Source: an uncultured Oscillospiraceae bacterium
GTDB lineage: Bacteria; Bacillota; Clostridia; Oscillospirales; Oscillospiraceae
NCBI GenBank assembly: GCA_947625045.1
Contig: CANQMW010000009.1
Location: forward strand, 1-64,000
Length of the DNA stretch: 64,000 bases
Direction of reading: 5' to 3'
The notes under the pieces were generated by a model. It had not been told where the DNA came from, did not search any database, and worked only from the letters and a program-made list of their open reading frames with translations. The position numbers and the translations under genes were made by a program. Positions 34,914-48,252 of the stretch are shown here, in pieces; position 1 is the stretch's first letter; every line of letters starts with the position of its first letter.

Positions 34914-35630
34914 ATGGCTGAGGCTATCGAGGCCCTGCGCCAGTGGGTGGCGGAGAGCGAAAATATCGTCTTTTTCGGCGGCGCCGGTGTATCCACGGAG
35001 AGCGGCATCCCCGACTTTCGCAGCGTAGACGGCCTCTACAACCAGAAGTGGGCCTATCCACCGGAGACCATCCTCTCCCATTCCTTTTTCGAGCATGACC
35101 CGGCGGAATTTTACCGCTTCTACCGGGAAAAGCTGGTTGTCCACGGGGCGAAGCCCAACGCCGCCCATTTGAAGCTTGCCCAGTGGGAGAGAGAGGGAAA
35201 GCTCCGGGCTATCCTGACCCAGAACATCGACGGCCTGCACCAGGCCGCGGGCAGTAAGGAAGTCCTGGAGCTGCACGGCTCCACGCTGCGCTGCTACTGC
35301 GCCCGGTGCCGGAAAGCCTATCCTCCCGCCTACATCAACGAGGGCACGGGCATCCCCCGCTGTGACTGCGGCGGCATCGTACGGCCGGACGTGGTGCTCT
35401 ATGAGGAGCCTCTGGACGAGGACATTTTACAGCGCAGCGTCATGCACATCCGGGCCGCGGATATGCTGATCATCGGCGGCACGAGCCTTGCCGTCTATCC
35501 CGCGGCGGGCCTCATCAACTACTACCGGGGCCATCGCCTGGTGCTGGTGAACCGGGGCGCCACGCCCCGGGACGCCGACGCGGACCTGATCGTGCGCGGC
35601 AACATCGGCCAGGTGTTCTCCCAGCTATGA
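34914..35630 (+). CDS. NAD-dependent protein deacylase (sirtuin)
   Basis: A 238-aa Sir2-family enzyme that removes acyl groups from lysines using NAD. GAGVSTESGIPDFRS lies at residues 23-37, TQNIDGLH at about 102-109 and the catalytic His121 in ELHGS. The zinc ligands are C129xxC132 and C150xC152 (the second pair CxC rather than CxxC), and GTSLAVYPAAG and NRGATPRDADADL are the NAD-binding ends. Start ATG follows AGGAG. The downstream glycosyltransferase gene overlaps its stop by 4 bases. Confidence 0.94.
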   Translation: MAEAIEALRQWVAESENIVFFGGAGVSTESGIPDFRSVDGLYNQKWAYPPETILSHSFFEHDPAEFYRFYREKLVVHGAKPNAAHLKLAQWEREGKLRAILTQNIDGLHQAAGSKEVLELHGSTLRCYCARCRKAYPPAYINEGTGIPRCDCGGIVRPDVVLYEEPLDEDILQRSVMHIRAADMLIIGGTSLAVYPAAGLINYYRGHRLVLVNRGATPRDADADLIVRGNIGQVFSQL

Positions 35631-36355
35631 CCGCCCGGGTCCTGGGCGTCACCTTTGACGGGCTGACCATGGCCCAGGCCGTGGACAGGGCCCTGACCCT
35701 GGCGGCAGAAGACAGATGCTCCTATGTCTGCACCCCCAACCCGGAGATCGTCTGGGCCGCCCAAAAGGACGCGGGGCTCCGGGACGCCATCGCGGGGGCG
35801 GACATGACCCTGGCCGACGGCGTGGGTGTCGTCTGGGCCGCGGGGCAGCTGGGTACGCCCCTGCCCGAGCGGGTGACCGGGTGTGACCTGATGACCGTGC
35901 TGCTTGAGAAATTCTCCGGCCCCGTGTACCTGCTGGGCGGAAAGCCGGTTGTGGCGGAACGGGCGGCGGACGGGATAAAACAGCGCTTCCCCGCCGTCAC
36001 TGTTGCCGGCACACACGACGGCTACTTCGACGACCCCTCCCCTATTCTGGCAGAGATCACTTCTCTTTCTCCCCGGCTCATATTCGTTGGCATGGGTTCG
36101 CCCAGGCAGGAGCTCTTCATGGCCCGTGCGAAGAAAATACTGCCCCGGGGCCTGATGGTCGGCGTGGGCGGGAGCCTGGACGTGCTGGCCGGGGACGTGC
36201 CCCGGGCGCCGGAGGCCTGGCGTAGACATAATATAGAATGGCTCTACCGCCTTCTCCGTGAGCCCAGCCGCATAAAACGAGCTCTGAAGCTCCCCCTGTT
36301 CGCGGGAGCGGTGCTTATAAAAAAAGCGGGGCTCCGAAGAGCCCCAAAGCCGTGA
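35627..36355 (+). CDS. WecG/TagA/CpsF-family glycosyltransferase
   Basis: A 242-aa GT26 enzyme that adds ManNAc or a related sugar to a lipid-linked GlcNAc in wall teichoic acid or surface polysaccharide synthesis. Characteristic segments are CTPNPEIVWAAQKD, LADGVGVVWAA, VYLLGGKP, HDGYFDD, FVGMGSPRQELFM, MVGVGGSLDVLAG and RAPEAWRRHNIEWLYRLLREPSR. It starts in an ATGA overlap with the sirtuin gene. Its last codons overlap the terminator of the convergent Cys-rich peptide. It could act after the sugar transferase encoded at 27.8 kb, but that link is speculative. Confidence 0.93.
   Translation: MTARVLGVTFDGLTMAQAVDRALTLAAEDRCSYVCTPNPEIVWAAQKDAGLRDAIAGADMTLADGVGVVWAAGQLGTPLPERVTGCDLMTVLLEKFSGPVYLLGGKPVVAERAADGIKQRFPAVTVAGTHDGYFDDPSPILAEITSLSPRLIFVGMGSPRQELFMARAKKILPRGLMVGVGGSLDVLAGDVPRAPEAWRRHNIEWLYRLLREPSRIKRALKLPLFAGAVLIKKAGLRRAPKP
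36328..36345 (-). terminator. terminator of the Cys-rich peptide gene
   Basis: GGGGCTC/GAGCCCC stem with a CGAA loop and seven T on the minus strand (36319-36325). It lies within the last codons of the opposing glycosyltransferase gene. Confidence 0.75.
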
Positions 36356-36380
36356 CTTAATCTTTCTATCTTCCCGCGGA

Positions 36381-36527
36381 TCAGCAGCCGCAGCCGTTGT
36401 TGCAGCCGCAGTTGTTGCTGCAGTCATTGCCGCAGCCGCAGCCGCAGCCATAGCCGCCGGCCACGGAGAACAGGAGGATCAGGATGATGATGAGCCAGAG
36501 CCAGCTGTAAGAGTTGTTGCAGAACAT
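36381..36527 (-). CDS. 48-aa Cys/Gly/Asn-rich membrane mini-protein
   Basis: It starts MFCNNSYSW; residues 9-24 form one hydrophobic span (LWLIIILILLFSVAGG), followed by GYGCGCGCGNDC and SNNCGCNNGCGC, with eight cysteines in the last 22 residues. The layout (short Asn-rich start, one span, Gly-rich tail) is reminiscent of YjcZ-like sporulation mini-proteins, but the cysteine-rich tail suggests metal binding or disulfide cross-linking. AAGGGA precedes the ATG and a terminator follows the stop, which supports a real gene. Function unknown. Confidence 0.7.
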   Translation of the reverse strand: MFCNNSYSWLWLIIILILLFSVAGGYGCGCGCGNDCSNNCGCNNGCGC

Positions 36528-36654
36528 TTTGTATTCCCTTTCTCCGCGCTCATATTTCGTTGCCGCCCCTGCGCGGCGGTGTGCGGCGCGTTTTTCTCCA
36601 GCCCATACTATGAACTCCAGCCCTTCGGCGTGACGATAGACAAAGGAGCGTTTT

Positions 36655-38175
36655 ATGCAGGACAAGACTCCCTACGACGAATACGGATACGGCGAGGACG
36701 GTTACGAGGAGGACGACGTGACCTTTGACGAGGCCTATACCTCCGAAGAGGCGTCCTCCCGCGCCCCGGCCCGGCGGCGGTCCGCCCCCAAGGGGAAGCG
36801 GGCCAGGACGCCCCGGCCCGCCCGGACCGGCAAGGCGAAGGACACCTCGCTTGTCAAGTCCGAGACGAAAAAGCGCCTCAGCCGCAAGGAGAAGAAGGCG
36901 GCTCTCGCCCAGGCCAAGAGCGAGGCGGAGATGGTGACGGAGACCCCCGTGGTGGGCCGCCGCCTCCGCTCCGGCCAGATATTGGTCTACGACTCGGAGC
37001 TGGACGAGGTGGACTACACCGACCCCCAGGACCTGCCCGAGGTGCGGGACTATCTGCCCATCCGCTTCCGGCGCTATGGCCGGGTGGGTCTCGGCAGCGG
37101 CGTGATGTACGCGCTGTTCGTCATCGCCGTGAGCATCATCCTGGCCTGCTTCGCCTGGATGTGCGCGGTGGACGTGCTGGCCCTGAATAAAGAAGAGGCC
37201 AGCGGTCTCGTGGAGATCCTGCCCTATGAGGCGGCCCCCGGCCAGCCCACCACCGTCACCCAGAAGAACAGCGACGGCGAAGAGGTGGAGGTGCCCATCA
37301 AGGTGGACATCGACCAGGTGGCCACGGAGCTTAAAAACAACGGCATCATCGAGTACAAGTGGCTTTTCAAGATATTTGCCCAGTTCTCCAACGCCAACGT
37401 GAAGATCGATCCGGGCCGGTATCAGCTGAAGACCACCTGGGACTACCGGGCCCTGGTGAGCAACATGCAGTTCGGCTCGGACAACCAGGACAAGGTCACC
37501 GTCACCTTCCCCGAGGGCTTCTCCACCGACCAGATCTTCACCCTTCTGGAGACCAACAAGGTCTGCTCCAAGGCGGAGCTGTACGACGCGGTGCGGACCT
37601 ATGACTTCAAGTACAGCTTCCTGGAGGGCCTGCCTCTGGGCGAGGATACCCGGCTGGAGGGGTACCTGTTCCCGGATACCTATGAATTCTACGCCGGCGA
37701 GCCCGCTACCATGGCCATCAGCCGCTTCCTGGACAACCTGGAGAATCGTTTGAAGAACGCGGACGCGGAGACCTTTGCGGCCAACCACGGCCTCTCCCTC
37801 CACGAGATGCTCACCATGGCCTCTCTTGTGGAGAAGGAAGCCGGCGGCACCGAGGGCGAACGGGAGAACGTAGCCTCGGCCCTCTACAACCGACTGAACG
37901 CCGGCTGGAAGCTGCAGCTGGACTCCACTATCAATTATATCAAGGGCACCAGCACCTTCGACCTGACCTACGACGACCTGGAGATCAACAGCCCCTACAA
38001 TACCTATATGTACGAGGGACTGCCCCCCGGGCCCATCTGCAACCCCGGCATGGCCGCCATCAACGCGGTGCTCCATCCGGCGGACACCAACTACTGGTTC
38101 TGGTACTCCGTGGACGGCGTGTCCACCTTCTTCACCAACCAGTCCGACTTTGAGGCCTTTGCCAACAGCCATTAA
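36655..38175 (+). CDS. mltG: endolytic murein transglycosylase MltG
   Basis: A 506-aa membrane-anchored lytic transglycosylase that cuts nascent glycan strands. A long charged cytoplasmic part (about 1-148, Asp/Glu-rich then Arg/Lys/Pro-rich) precedes one span (about 150-172) and the YceG domain, with GYLFPDTYEFY, LTMASLVEKEAGGTEGERENVASALYNRL (catalytic Glu near residue 393), LQLDSTINY and GLPPGPICNPG. The extended cytoplasmic region is longer than in E. coli. Start ATG follows AAAGGAG. It lies upstream of alaS, in the mltG-alaS-hinT-comEC-holA run. Confidence 0.93.
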   Translation: MQDKTPYDEYGYGEDGYEEDDVTFDEAYTSEEASSRAPARRRSAPKGKRARTPRPARTGKAKDTSLVKSETKKRLSRKEKKAALAQAKSEAEMVTETPVVGRRLRSGQILVYDSELDEVDYTDPQDLPEVRDYLPIRFRRYGRVGLGSGVMYALFVIAVSIILACFAWMCAVDVLALNKEEASGLVEILPYEAAPGQPTTVTQKNSDGEEVEVPIKVDIDQVATELKNNGIIEYKWLFKIFAQFSNANVKIDPGRYQLKTTWDYRALVSNMQFGSDNQDKVTVTFPEGFSTDQIFTLLETNKVCSKAELYDAVRTYDFKYSFLEGLPLGEDTRLEGYLFPDTYEFYAGEPATMAISRFLDNLENRLKNADAETFAANHGLSLHEMLTMASLVEKEAGGTEGERENVASALYNRLNAGWKLQLDSTINYIKGTSTFDLTYDDLEINSPYNTYMYEGLPPGPICNPGMAAINAVLHPADTNYWFWYSVDGVSTFFTNQSDFEAFANSH

Positions 38176-38217
38176 CTTTGCAAAAACATTTTTGATATAA
38201 GCACAAGAGGTAAACAC

Positions 38218-40887
<2,670 letters not shown>

Positions 40888-40898
40888 ACAAAATACCC

Positions 40899-40924
40899 GC
40901 GGCCCCGGCGTATACCGGGGCCGC
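40899..40924 (+). terminator. hairpin after alaS
   Basis: GCGGCCCCGG/CCGGGGCCGC, 10 bp with a 6-base loop, not followed by a T-tract. It is probably a weak terminator or attenuator before the cupin gene. Confidence 0.5.
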
Positions 40925-40946
40925 CTTGTAAAAAGGAGAGACTGCA

Positions 40947-41276
40947 ATGCTTTTCTACTTCCCCAATATGGATGAGACCGTGACCCCCAACTTCAAGGGC
41001 GGCGAGAAGGCCCTGGCCTCCAAGGGCGTCATGTTCGACGGCAATAAGATCACCCTGGGCCGCCTGGAGCCCGGCGCCACCATCGGCGTGCACACCCATG
41101 AGGACTCCTGCGAGGTCTACTACTACCTCTCCGGGAAGGGCAAGTGCTTCTACGACGGGGCCTGGGAGCCGGTGGAGCCCGGCTGCGCCCACTTCTGCCC
41201 CAAGGGCCACAGCCACGGCCTGGCCAACACCGGCGACGAGGATTTGACCTTCTTCGCCGCGGTCATCAAGCAGTGA
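40947..41276 (+). CDS. cupin-domain protein
   Basis: A 109-aa single-domain cupin. Motif 1 GVHTHEDSCEVYYYLSGKG gives the HxH...E metal ligands and motif 2 PVEPGCAHFCPKGHSHGLAN gives the last His. Small cupins bind a metal and may be isomerases, dioxygenases or sensors; nothing here fixes the substrate. Start ATG follows AAGGAG. It lies 10 bases before the HIT gene and is probably co-transcribed. Confidence 0.85.
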   Translation: MLFYFPNMDETVTPNFKGGEKALASKGVMFDGNKITLGRLEPGATIGVHTHEDSCEVYYYLSGKGKCFYDGAWEPVEPGCAHFCPKGHSHGLANTGDEDLTFFAAVIKQ

Positions 41277-41286
41277 GGGCCCGGCC

Positions 41287-41643
41287 ATGAGCGTACATCA
41301 CGATCCTGACTGCCTCTTCTGCAAGATCGTCGAGGGGGCCATCCCCTCCACGAAGGTCTATGAGGACGAGCTGTGCTATGCCTTCCGGGACATCGCCCCC
41401 CAGGCGCCCACCCATATCCTGGTGGTGCCAAAGGAGCATATCCCCTCCTGCGCCCAGGTGACGGACGACAATGCCGCCCTGGTGGGCCACATCTTCACCG
41501 TTATCGCCAAGATCGCGGCGGACGAAGGTCTCACAAACGGCTACCGGGTCATCTCCAACGTGGGCCCCGACGCGGGCCAGACCGTGCCCCATCTGCACTT
41601 CCACATCCTGGGCGGCAAGCGCATGCCCGACCAGATGGTGTAA
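41287..41643 (+). CDS. hinT: HIT-family nucleotide hydrolase (HinT-like)
   Basis: A 118-aa histidine-triad protein. It has the N-terminal DCLFCKIVEGAIPSTKVYED, with the CxxC zinc-type pair partly kept, APTHILVVPKEHI, and the catalytic triad HLHFHILGG near the C terminus. HinT proteins hydrolyse nucleoside phosphoramidates such as adenylyl-lysine. It ends 6 bases before comEC. Confidence 0.94.
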   Translation: MSVHHDPDCLFCKIVEGAIPSTKVYEDELCYAFRDIAPQAPTHILVVPKEHIPSCAQVTDDNAALVGHIFTVIAKIAADEGLTNGYRVISNVGPDAGQTVPHLHFHILGGKRMPDQMV

Positions 41644-41649
41644 ATATCC

Positions 41650-43932
41650 ATGCGTAAGCTGGCGTGGGCAGCGGCGGGCTTCGCCCTGGCGGCGGGGCTG
41701 GCCGAATATGTCCTGCCCACGGGAGGGCTGCCGTATATCGCGGCAGCTCTCGTCCTTTTCTCCTCCGCCGCGCTGCTGTTAAAAAAGAAGCCGGACCGCA
41801 GACGGGTGCTCATCTTCGCCCTGGCGGCGGCGTGCGGCCTTCTGGCCTGGTGGGGACGATATACCGTAAAGCTCGCTCCCGCCGAGGCAATGGTGGGGCA
41901 GACCGTTCATATTTCCGCCGTTTCCACCGGCTATGTGGAGCGTCACGAGGATTATGAACGGGTCCAGGTCCGCATCTGCGCCGGCGACCTGCCCGGGAAG
42001 GCGCTACTCTATTTCTATGAAGGCGAACTGCCCGAGCTCACCCCCGGGGACACCTTTGAGGCGGACGTGAAGCTCACCTCCGCTATTCACCGCCGGGGCG
42101 AGCGGTCCCACCTCTACACCTCCCAGGGCCAGGACGTGCTGGGCTACATCCAGCCCGATACTCTCACGGTGACGGGCCGGGCGGAAAACGCGTGGATATA
42201 TTTCCCCCAGCGGCTGAGCCAAGCCATCAAGGACACGGTGGACCGGCTCTTTCCCGCCGGGAGCGCGCCTTTCATAAAGGGGCTTCTCACCGGCGACACC
42301 GACGACCTGGAGGAGGACACGGCCAGCTATACCGCCATGCGCACCGCCGGGGTGCTGCACATCGTGGCGGTCAGCGGCATGCACATGTTCGTGCTGGTAG
42401 CCTTTCTGGAACTGCTCTTGGGCAGGAGCCGCCGGACGAACCTCATTGCCCTGCCCATCATATGGCTCTTTGCCCTGACGGCGGGCTGGCGGGCCTCGGT
42501 GGTCCGGGCGGCGGTGATGCAGACGCTGTACCTCTTGGCGCCCATCTTCCGCCGGGAGTCCGACGGGCCCACCTGTCTCGGCGCGGCGGCACTTTTATTG
42601 CTCATCCCGAACCCCATGGCCGTCGGCGGCGTGGGGCTGCAATTGAGCTTTGCCTGCATGGCGGGGCTCATCTGCCTGCTGCCCGGGATATTGGCCTGGG
42701 CAGGGCGGCGCCTGCCCATGGATCGCTGGTACGTGGCCTTCGTGGCGGACAACCTGGCCTGCACCGTCGGGGCGCTGGCCTTCTCCCTTCCCCTGTCCGC
42801 CCTGTATTTCGGCCAGGTGCCCCTGCTGTCGCCCCTGGCAAATCTGCTGACCCTGCTCATCGTGGAGATCACCTTTGCCGCGGGGTACGTGGTCTGTGCC
42901 GTGGGCGCTCTGTTCCCGGCGGCGGGCCACACGCTGGCCCTGGTCCTTACCCGGCCGGTGAAGTGGTGCATGGCGGTATATAGAGTCCTGTCAGATCTCC
43001 CCTTCGCGGGGCTCTGGGCGGGGAGCGTCCCTACAATCGTTTTTCTTGTATTCGTCTACGCCCTCTTTGGGCTGTGGTGGCTTGCCAAGAAGCGGAAGCG
43101 GCGCATATCCATAAGCGTGCCCGTGTGCCTCTCCCTGACGGCTCTCTCCCTCACCCTCATGGCGGCCAAGCTCGCCATCCTCCCCGGCCACGGGCGGCTG
43201 GCGGTACTGGATGTGGACCAGGGGGAATGCGTGGTCCTGGCGGATGAGGACGCGGCCGTGGTGGACTGCGGCGGCAGCGCTCTCGACAACGCCGGGGACA
43301 CCGCCGCCAACTACCTCCAGGGCCTGGGCCGGAGCCGGGTGGACATGCTGGTGCTGACCCATCTGCACGCCGACCACGCCAACGGCGCGGAGACGCTGCT
43401 ATACAGAACGCACGTGGACCGGCTGGTCCTGCCCGCCGGGGCGGATGACGCCGACGACCTGTACCAACGCATCCTGGCCGCCGCCGGCGCCCGGGGCACG
43501 GAGGTCATAGAGCTTGCCGAGCCCCAATGCCTGGAATTGGGCGGCATCTCCCTGGACCTGCTGCTGCCCGACGCCGGGGACGAGGAGAACGAGCGGGGCA
43601 TCGTGGCCCTTGTGCATATGCTGGGCTCCGACGCATTTCTCATGGGCGACGCGGGCCTGGAAGCGGAGCGAGCGCTGATGGCCGCCTGCACCGTGCCGGA
43701 TGTGGACATCCTGGTGGCGGGCCACCACGGGTCCAGGACTGCCTCGGGGGCCATGTTCCTCCACGGGGCGAAGCCCGAGACCGCTATTATCTCCGTAGGC
43801 TACAACAGCTTTGGCCAGCCCGCGGAGGATACCCTGGCGAGACTGAACACATACTGCGATACCCTCCGGCGCACGGACACGGAGGGCACCGTGACCATAA
43901 AACTGCGGGAAGGAGGCATCATCGATGGCTAG
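41650..43932 (+). CDS. comEC: competence protein ComEC/Rec2
   Basis: A 760-aa polytopic channel for DNA uptake. Several N-terminal spans and an oligonucleotide-binding-like extracytoplasmic region are followed by the competence domain (GVLHIVAVSGMHMFVLVAFLE; WRASVVRAAVMQTLYLLAPI) and a C-terminal metallo-beta-lactamase domain with LTHLHADHANG and GHHGSRTASGAMFL. Full length and intact. The comEA gene that often precedes it is not in the window. Its last 8 bases overlap holA. Confidence 0.93.
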   Translation: MRKLAWAAAGFALAAGLAEYVLPTGGLPYIAAALVLFSSAALLLKKKPDRRRVLIFALAAACGLLAWWGRYTVKLAPAEAMVGQTVHISAVSTGYVERHEDYERVQVRICAGDLPGKALLYFYEGELPELTPGDTFEADVKLTSAIHRRGERSHLYTSQGQDVLGYIQPDTLTVTGRAENAWIYFPQRLSQAIKDTVDRLFPAGSAPFIKGLLTGDTDDLEEDTASYTAMRTAGVLHIVAVSGMHMFVLVAFLELLLGRSRRTNLIALPIIWLFALTAGWRASVVRAAVMQTLYLLAPIFRRESDGPTCLGAAALLLLIPNPMAVGGVGLQLSFACMAGLICLLPGILAWAGRRLPMDRWYVAFVADNLACTVGALAFSLPLSALYFGQVPLLSPLANLLTLLIVEITFAAGYVVCAVGALFPAAGHTLALVLTRPVKWCMAVYRVLSDLPFAGLWAGSVPTIVFLVFVYALFGLWWLAKKRKRRISISVPVCLSLTALSLTLMAAKLAILPGHGRLAVLDVDQGECVVLADEDAAVVDCGGSALDNAGDTAANYLQGLGRSRVDMLVLTHLHADHANGAETLLYRTHVDRLVLPAGADDADDLYQRILAAAGARGTEVIELAEPQCLELGGISLDLLLPDAGDEENERGIVALVHMLGSDAFLMGDAGLEAERALMAACTVPDVDILVAGHHGSRTASGAMFLHGAKPETAIISVGYNSFGQPAEDTLARLNTYCDTLRRTDTEGTVTIKLREGGIIDG

Positions 43933-44968
43933 AGAAAAGCCCACCATGGACTACAGCGCTCTGATACGCTCTCTCCGTCAGGAGGGGCCCCAGCGGGTCT
44001 ATCTCCTCTACGGGGACGAGGACTACCTGCGGGACAGCTATTTACAGGAGTTGAAAAAGCTGTGTGTGGACGCCGACACCGAGGCCTTCAACTACCACCG
44101 GCTGCCCGGCGCCCCCTTCGACGCGGGCGCATTGCGGGAGAGCGTGGAGGCCATGCCCTTCATGGGCGAGCGGACCTTCACCGAGGTCCGGGACCTGGAT
44201 ATAAACCGCCTGAACGCCGCCGACGCCGACGCCCTCAAGGCCATCCTTGCCGACGTGCCCGAGTGGGCCACCCTGGCCTTCGTCCTCTCCCCCGGCTATT
44301 CCCCGGACAAGCGGCTGGCCACGGTGAAGGCCGTGAAGAAAGCGGCGGTGGACGTGGAATTCCTCTACCCCGGTGCCAGCGAGCTGCGCTCCTGGGTCAT
44401 CCGCCGGGCAAAAAGCCTGGACAAGGACCTGGACGGGCCCACCGCGGATTACCTTATCTGGGTCTGCGGGGACAAAATGAACGGCCTCATCCCGGAGATC
44501 ACCAAGATCGCGGGCTACGCCAAGGGCACCGCCATCACCCGGGCGGATATCGACGCCGTGGCGAAGAAGACGCCGGAGACCACCATCTTCAACCTGACCG
44601 ACGCCCTGGGCGCCGGTCAGTACGACAAGGCCGCCCGGCTCATGTCGGACCTGCTGGCGGACAGGGACGAACCGCCCCAAAAGCAGATCGGCATGATCAG
44701 CGAGCAGTTCCGGCGGCTGTACTTCGCCCGCCTGGCGGCGGACAGCGGCAAGGGCGAGGCGTTCATCACCGCCTGCGTGCCGGAGCTCACCGGCCGCGGC
44801 TACCCCCTGCGGCTGCTGCGCCAGGCCGCCCGGAACTTCTCCCAGGACAGACTTGCCCGGGCCGTGAGCTTCTGCGCGGCGTGCGACTATGCCATGAAGG
44901 ACACGGGCGGTGAGCCGGAAGCCCTCCTGAAGGAGCTTCTGGTGCATCTGGCTTTGGACCGGGCATGA
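43925..44968 (+). CDS. holA: DNA polymerase III delta subunit
   Basis: A 347-aa clamp-loader subunit that opens the beta clamp. N-terminal RVYLLYGDEDYLRDSYLQEL is followed by an AAA+-like fold without a functional P-loop and the C-terminal collar domain. Segments such as FTEVRDLDINRLNAAD and SEQFRRLYFARL match the HolA family. comEC-holA adjacency is common in Firmicutes. It overlaps comEC by 8 bases and rnmV by 4 (ATGA). Confidence 0.93.
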   Translation: MAREKPTMDYSALIRSLRQEGPQRVYLLYGDEDYLRDSYLQELKKLCVDADTEAFNYHRLPGAPFDAGALRESVEAMPFMGERTFTEVRDLDINRLNAADADALKAILADVPEWATLAFVLSPGYSPDKRLATVKAVKKAAVDVEFLYPGASELRSWVIRRAKSLDKDLDGPTADYLIWVCGDKMNGLIPEITKIAGYAKGTAITRADIDAVAKKTPETTIFNLTDALGAGQYDKAARLMSDLLADRDEPPQKQIGMISEQFRRLYFARLAADSGKGEAFITACVPELTGRGYPLRLLRQAARNFSQDRLARAVSFCAACDYAMKDTGGEPEALLKELLVHLALDRA

Positions 44969-45570
44969 AGAAACTGAAGATAAAAGAGGCCATCGTGGTG
45001 GAGGGCCGGTATGACAAGGCGGCGCTTTCCAACATCGCCGACACGGTGATCGTGGATACCGCCGGGTTCGGCGTATTCTTCGACGGCGAGAAGCTGGCCC
45101 TGCTGCGCCGTCTCGCTCAGGCCCGGGGCCTCATCGTCCTCACGGACAGCGACGGCGGCGGTTTCCTCATCCGCAGCTTTTTGAAGTCGTCCATCGACCC
45201 CGCTCTCGTGAAGCACGCCTACATCCCCGACGTGCCCGGCAAAGAAAAACGCAAAAAAAGCCCCTCCAAGGAGGGACTTCTGGGCGTGGAGGGCATGAGC
45301 CCGGAGATTTTGGAGGCCGCCCTGCGCCGGGCGGGGGCCACCATAGACGGCGAGGCGGCGGATACGGGGTGCGTGCCGCCCTTGACCAAGGCAGAGCTGT
45401 ATGCCATGGGCCTCGCCGGGACGCCGGACAGCGCCATGCGCCGGGCAAAGCTTCAAAAGGTCCTGGACCTGCCCGCGGGCCTCACGGCCAACGCGCTGCT
45501 GGACGTGCTGAACGCGCTAGTGACAAGGGAGGAGCTCACCGCCCTTGCTGAGAAGATTCAAAAACAATGA
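44965..45570 (+). CDS. rnmV: ribonuclease M5
   Basis: A 201-aa TOPRIM endonuclease that matures 5S rRNA. TOPRIM motifs are visible: EAIVVEGRYDKAALS with the catalytic Glu, then LIVLTDSDGGGFLIRSF with the DxD pair. A C-terminal RNA-binding region follows (LTANALLDVLNALVTREEL). It starts in an ATGA overlap with holA; rnmV is more often next to ksgA, which is not seen here. Its 3' end overlaps an opposing small gene by 35 bases. Confidence 0.93.
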   Translation: MKKLKIKEAIVVEGRYDKAALSNIADTVIVDTAGFGVFFDGEKLALLRRLAQARGLIVLTDSDGGGFLIRSFLKSSIDPALVKHAYIPDVPGKEKRKKSPSKEGLLGVEGMSPEILEAALRRAGATIDGEAADTGCVPPLTKAELYAMGLAGTPDSAMRRAKLQKVLDLPAGLTANALLDVLNALVTREELTALAEKIQKQ

Positions 45571-45784
45571 GGCCGATGCCCCCGATGAGCAGCACCCCCG
45601 CGGGGGTATCCGCCAAAGCTTTTGCAAGCTGATATGTACTGTGGTTCCTCACCCCCGGCTCCCCGGCGAACAGGCAGAGCACAAAGCCGGCGAAAGCCAT
45701 GAGGCAGCACAGGGCCAATATGGCCCGCACCGCCCTCAGCCCCGCCGGGGAGATATCTTTGAATGTGCGCAGGAACTTCTTCAT
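45536..45784 (-). CDS. small hypothetical membrane protein
   Basis: 82 aa starting MKKFLRTFKDISPAGLRAVR, with two predicted spans (about 18-40 and 62-77) separated by a short loop (GEPGVRNHSTYQLAKAL). The basic start followed by two clean hydrophobic segments and a plausible stop supports a real protein, but there is no good ribosome site. It lies tail to tail with rnmV, overlapping it by 35 bases. Function unknown. Confidence 0.5.
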   Translation of the reverse strand: MKKFLRTFKDISPAGLRAVRAILALCCLMAFAGFVLCLFAGEPGVRNHSTYQLAKALADTPAGVLLIGGIGLIVFESSQQGR

Positions 45785-45932
45785 GGGCCCATCATAGCCC
45801 AATGACTCTTTTGGCGCAAGGAACAGTTCCTGCCAAATGCGCCAATATTGCCCTTTGCCGCCCCAAAAATGGGCCCTGATTTGGACAGAATCGACAAACC
45901 GTGCGCAAGGCGCCAAAAATGCAAAGTTTTGT

Positions 45933-45961
45933 TTGAAAATGGCGGGCAAACAGTATATTAT
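45933..45961 (+). promoter_or_regulatory. hppA promoter
   Basis: TTGAAA (45933-45938), 17 bases, TATTAT (45956-45961), 49 bases before the hppA ATG. Confidence 0.65.
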
Positions 45962-46009
45962 ATAGTAAGCAAGATTCGCAAAACTTTTTTTGAGGAGTGA
46001 TTTTCGCCT

Positions 46010-48145
<2,136 letters not shown>

Positions 48146-48162
48146 TATCACGGCACAACATC

Positions 48163-48189
48163 AAGCCCCGGCTCATCGAGCCGGGGCTT
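48163..48189 (+). terminator. terminator after hppA
   Basis: AAGCCCCGGCTC/GAGCCGGGGCTT, 12 bp with a 3-base loop, followed by CTTATTT. Confidence 0.8.
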
Positions 48190-48197
48190 CTTATTTG

Positions 48198-48245
48198 CGC
48201 CTCCCTCTGACGAGGGAGGTGGCCGCCGAAGGCGGTCGGAGGGAG
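48198..48245. repeat. palindromic intergenic element, copy 2
   Basis: Plus strand GCCTCCCTCTGACGAGGGAGG then TGGCCGCCgaaGGCGGTCGGAGGGAGAG: two hairpins in the same order and with the same junction (GG.GGC) as the element at 3332-3386. Confidence 0.6.
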
Positions 48246-48252
48246 AGAAATA

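Noticed and set aside
38176..38217. Possible T-box for alaS
   Set aside because: The mltG-alaS gap is 42 bases, too short for a T-box, and no core sequence is present.
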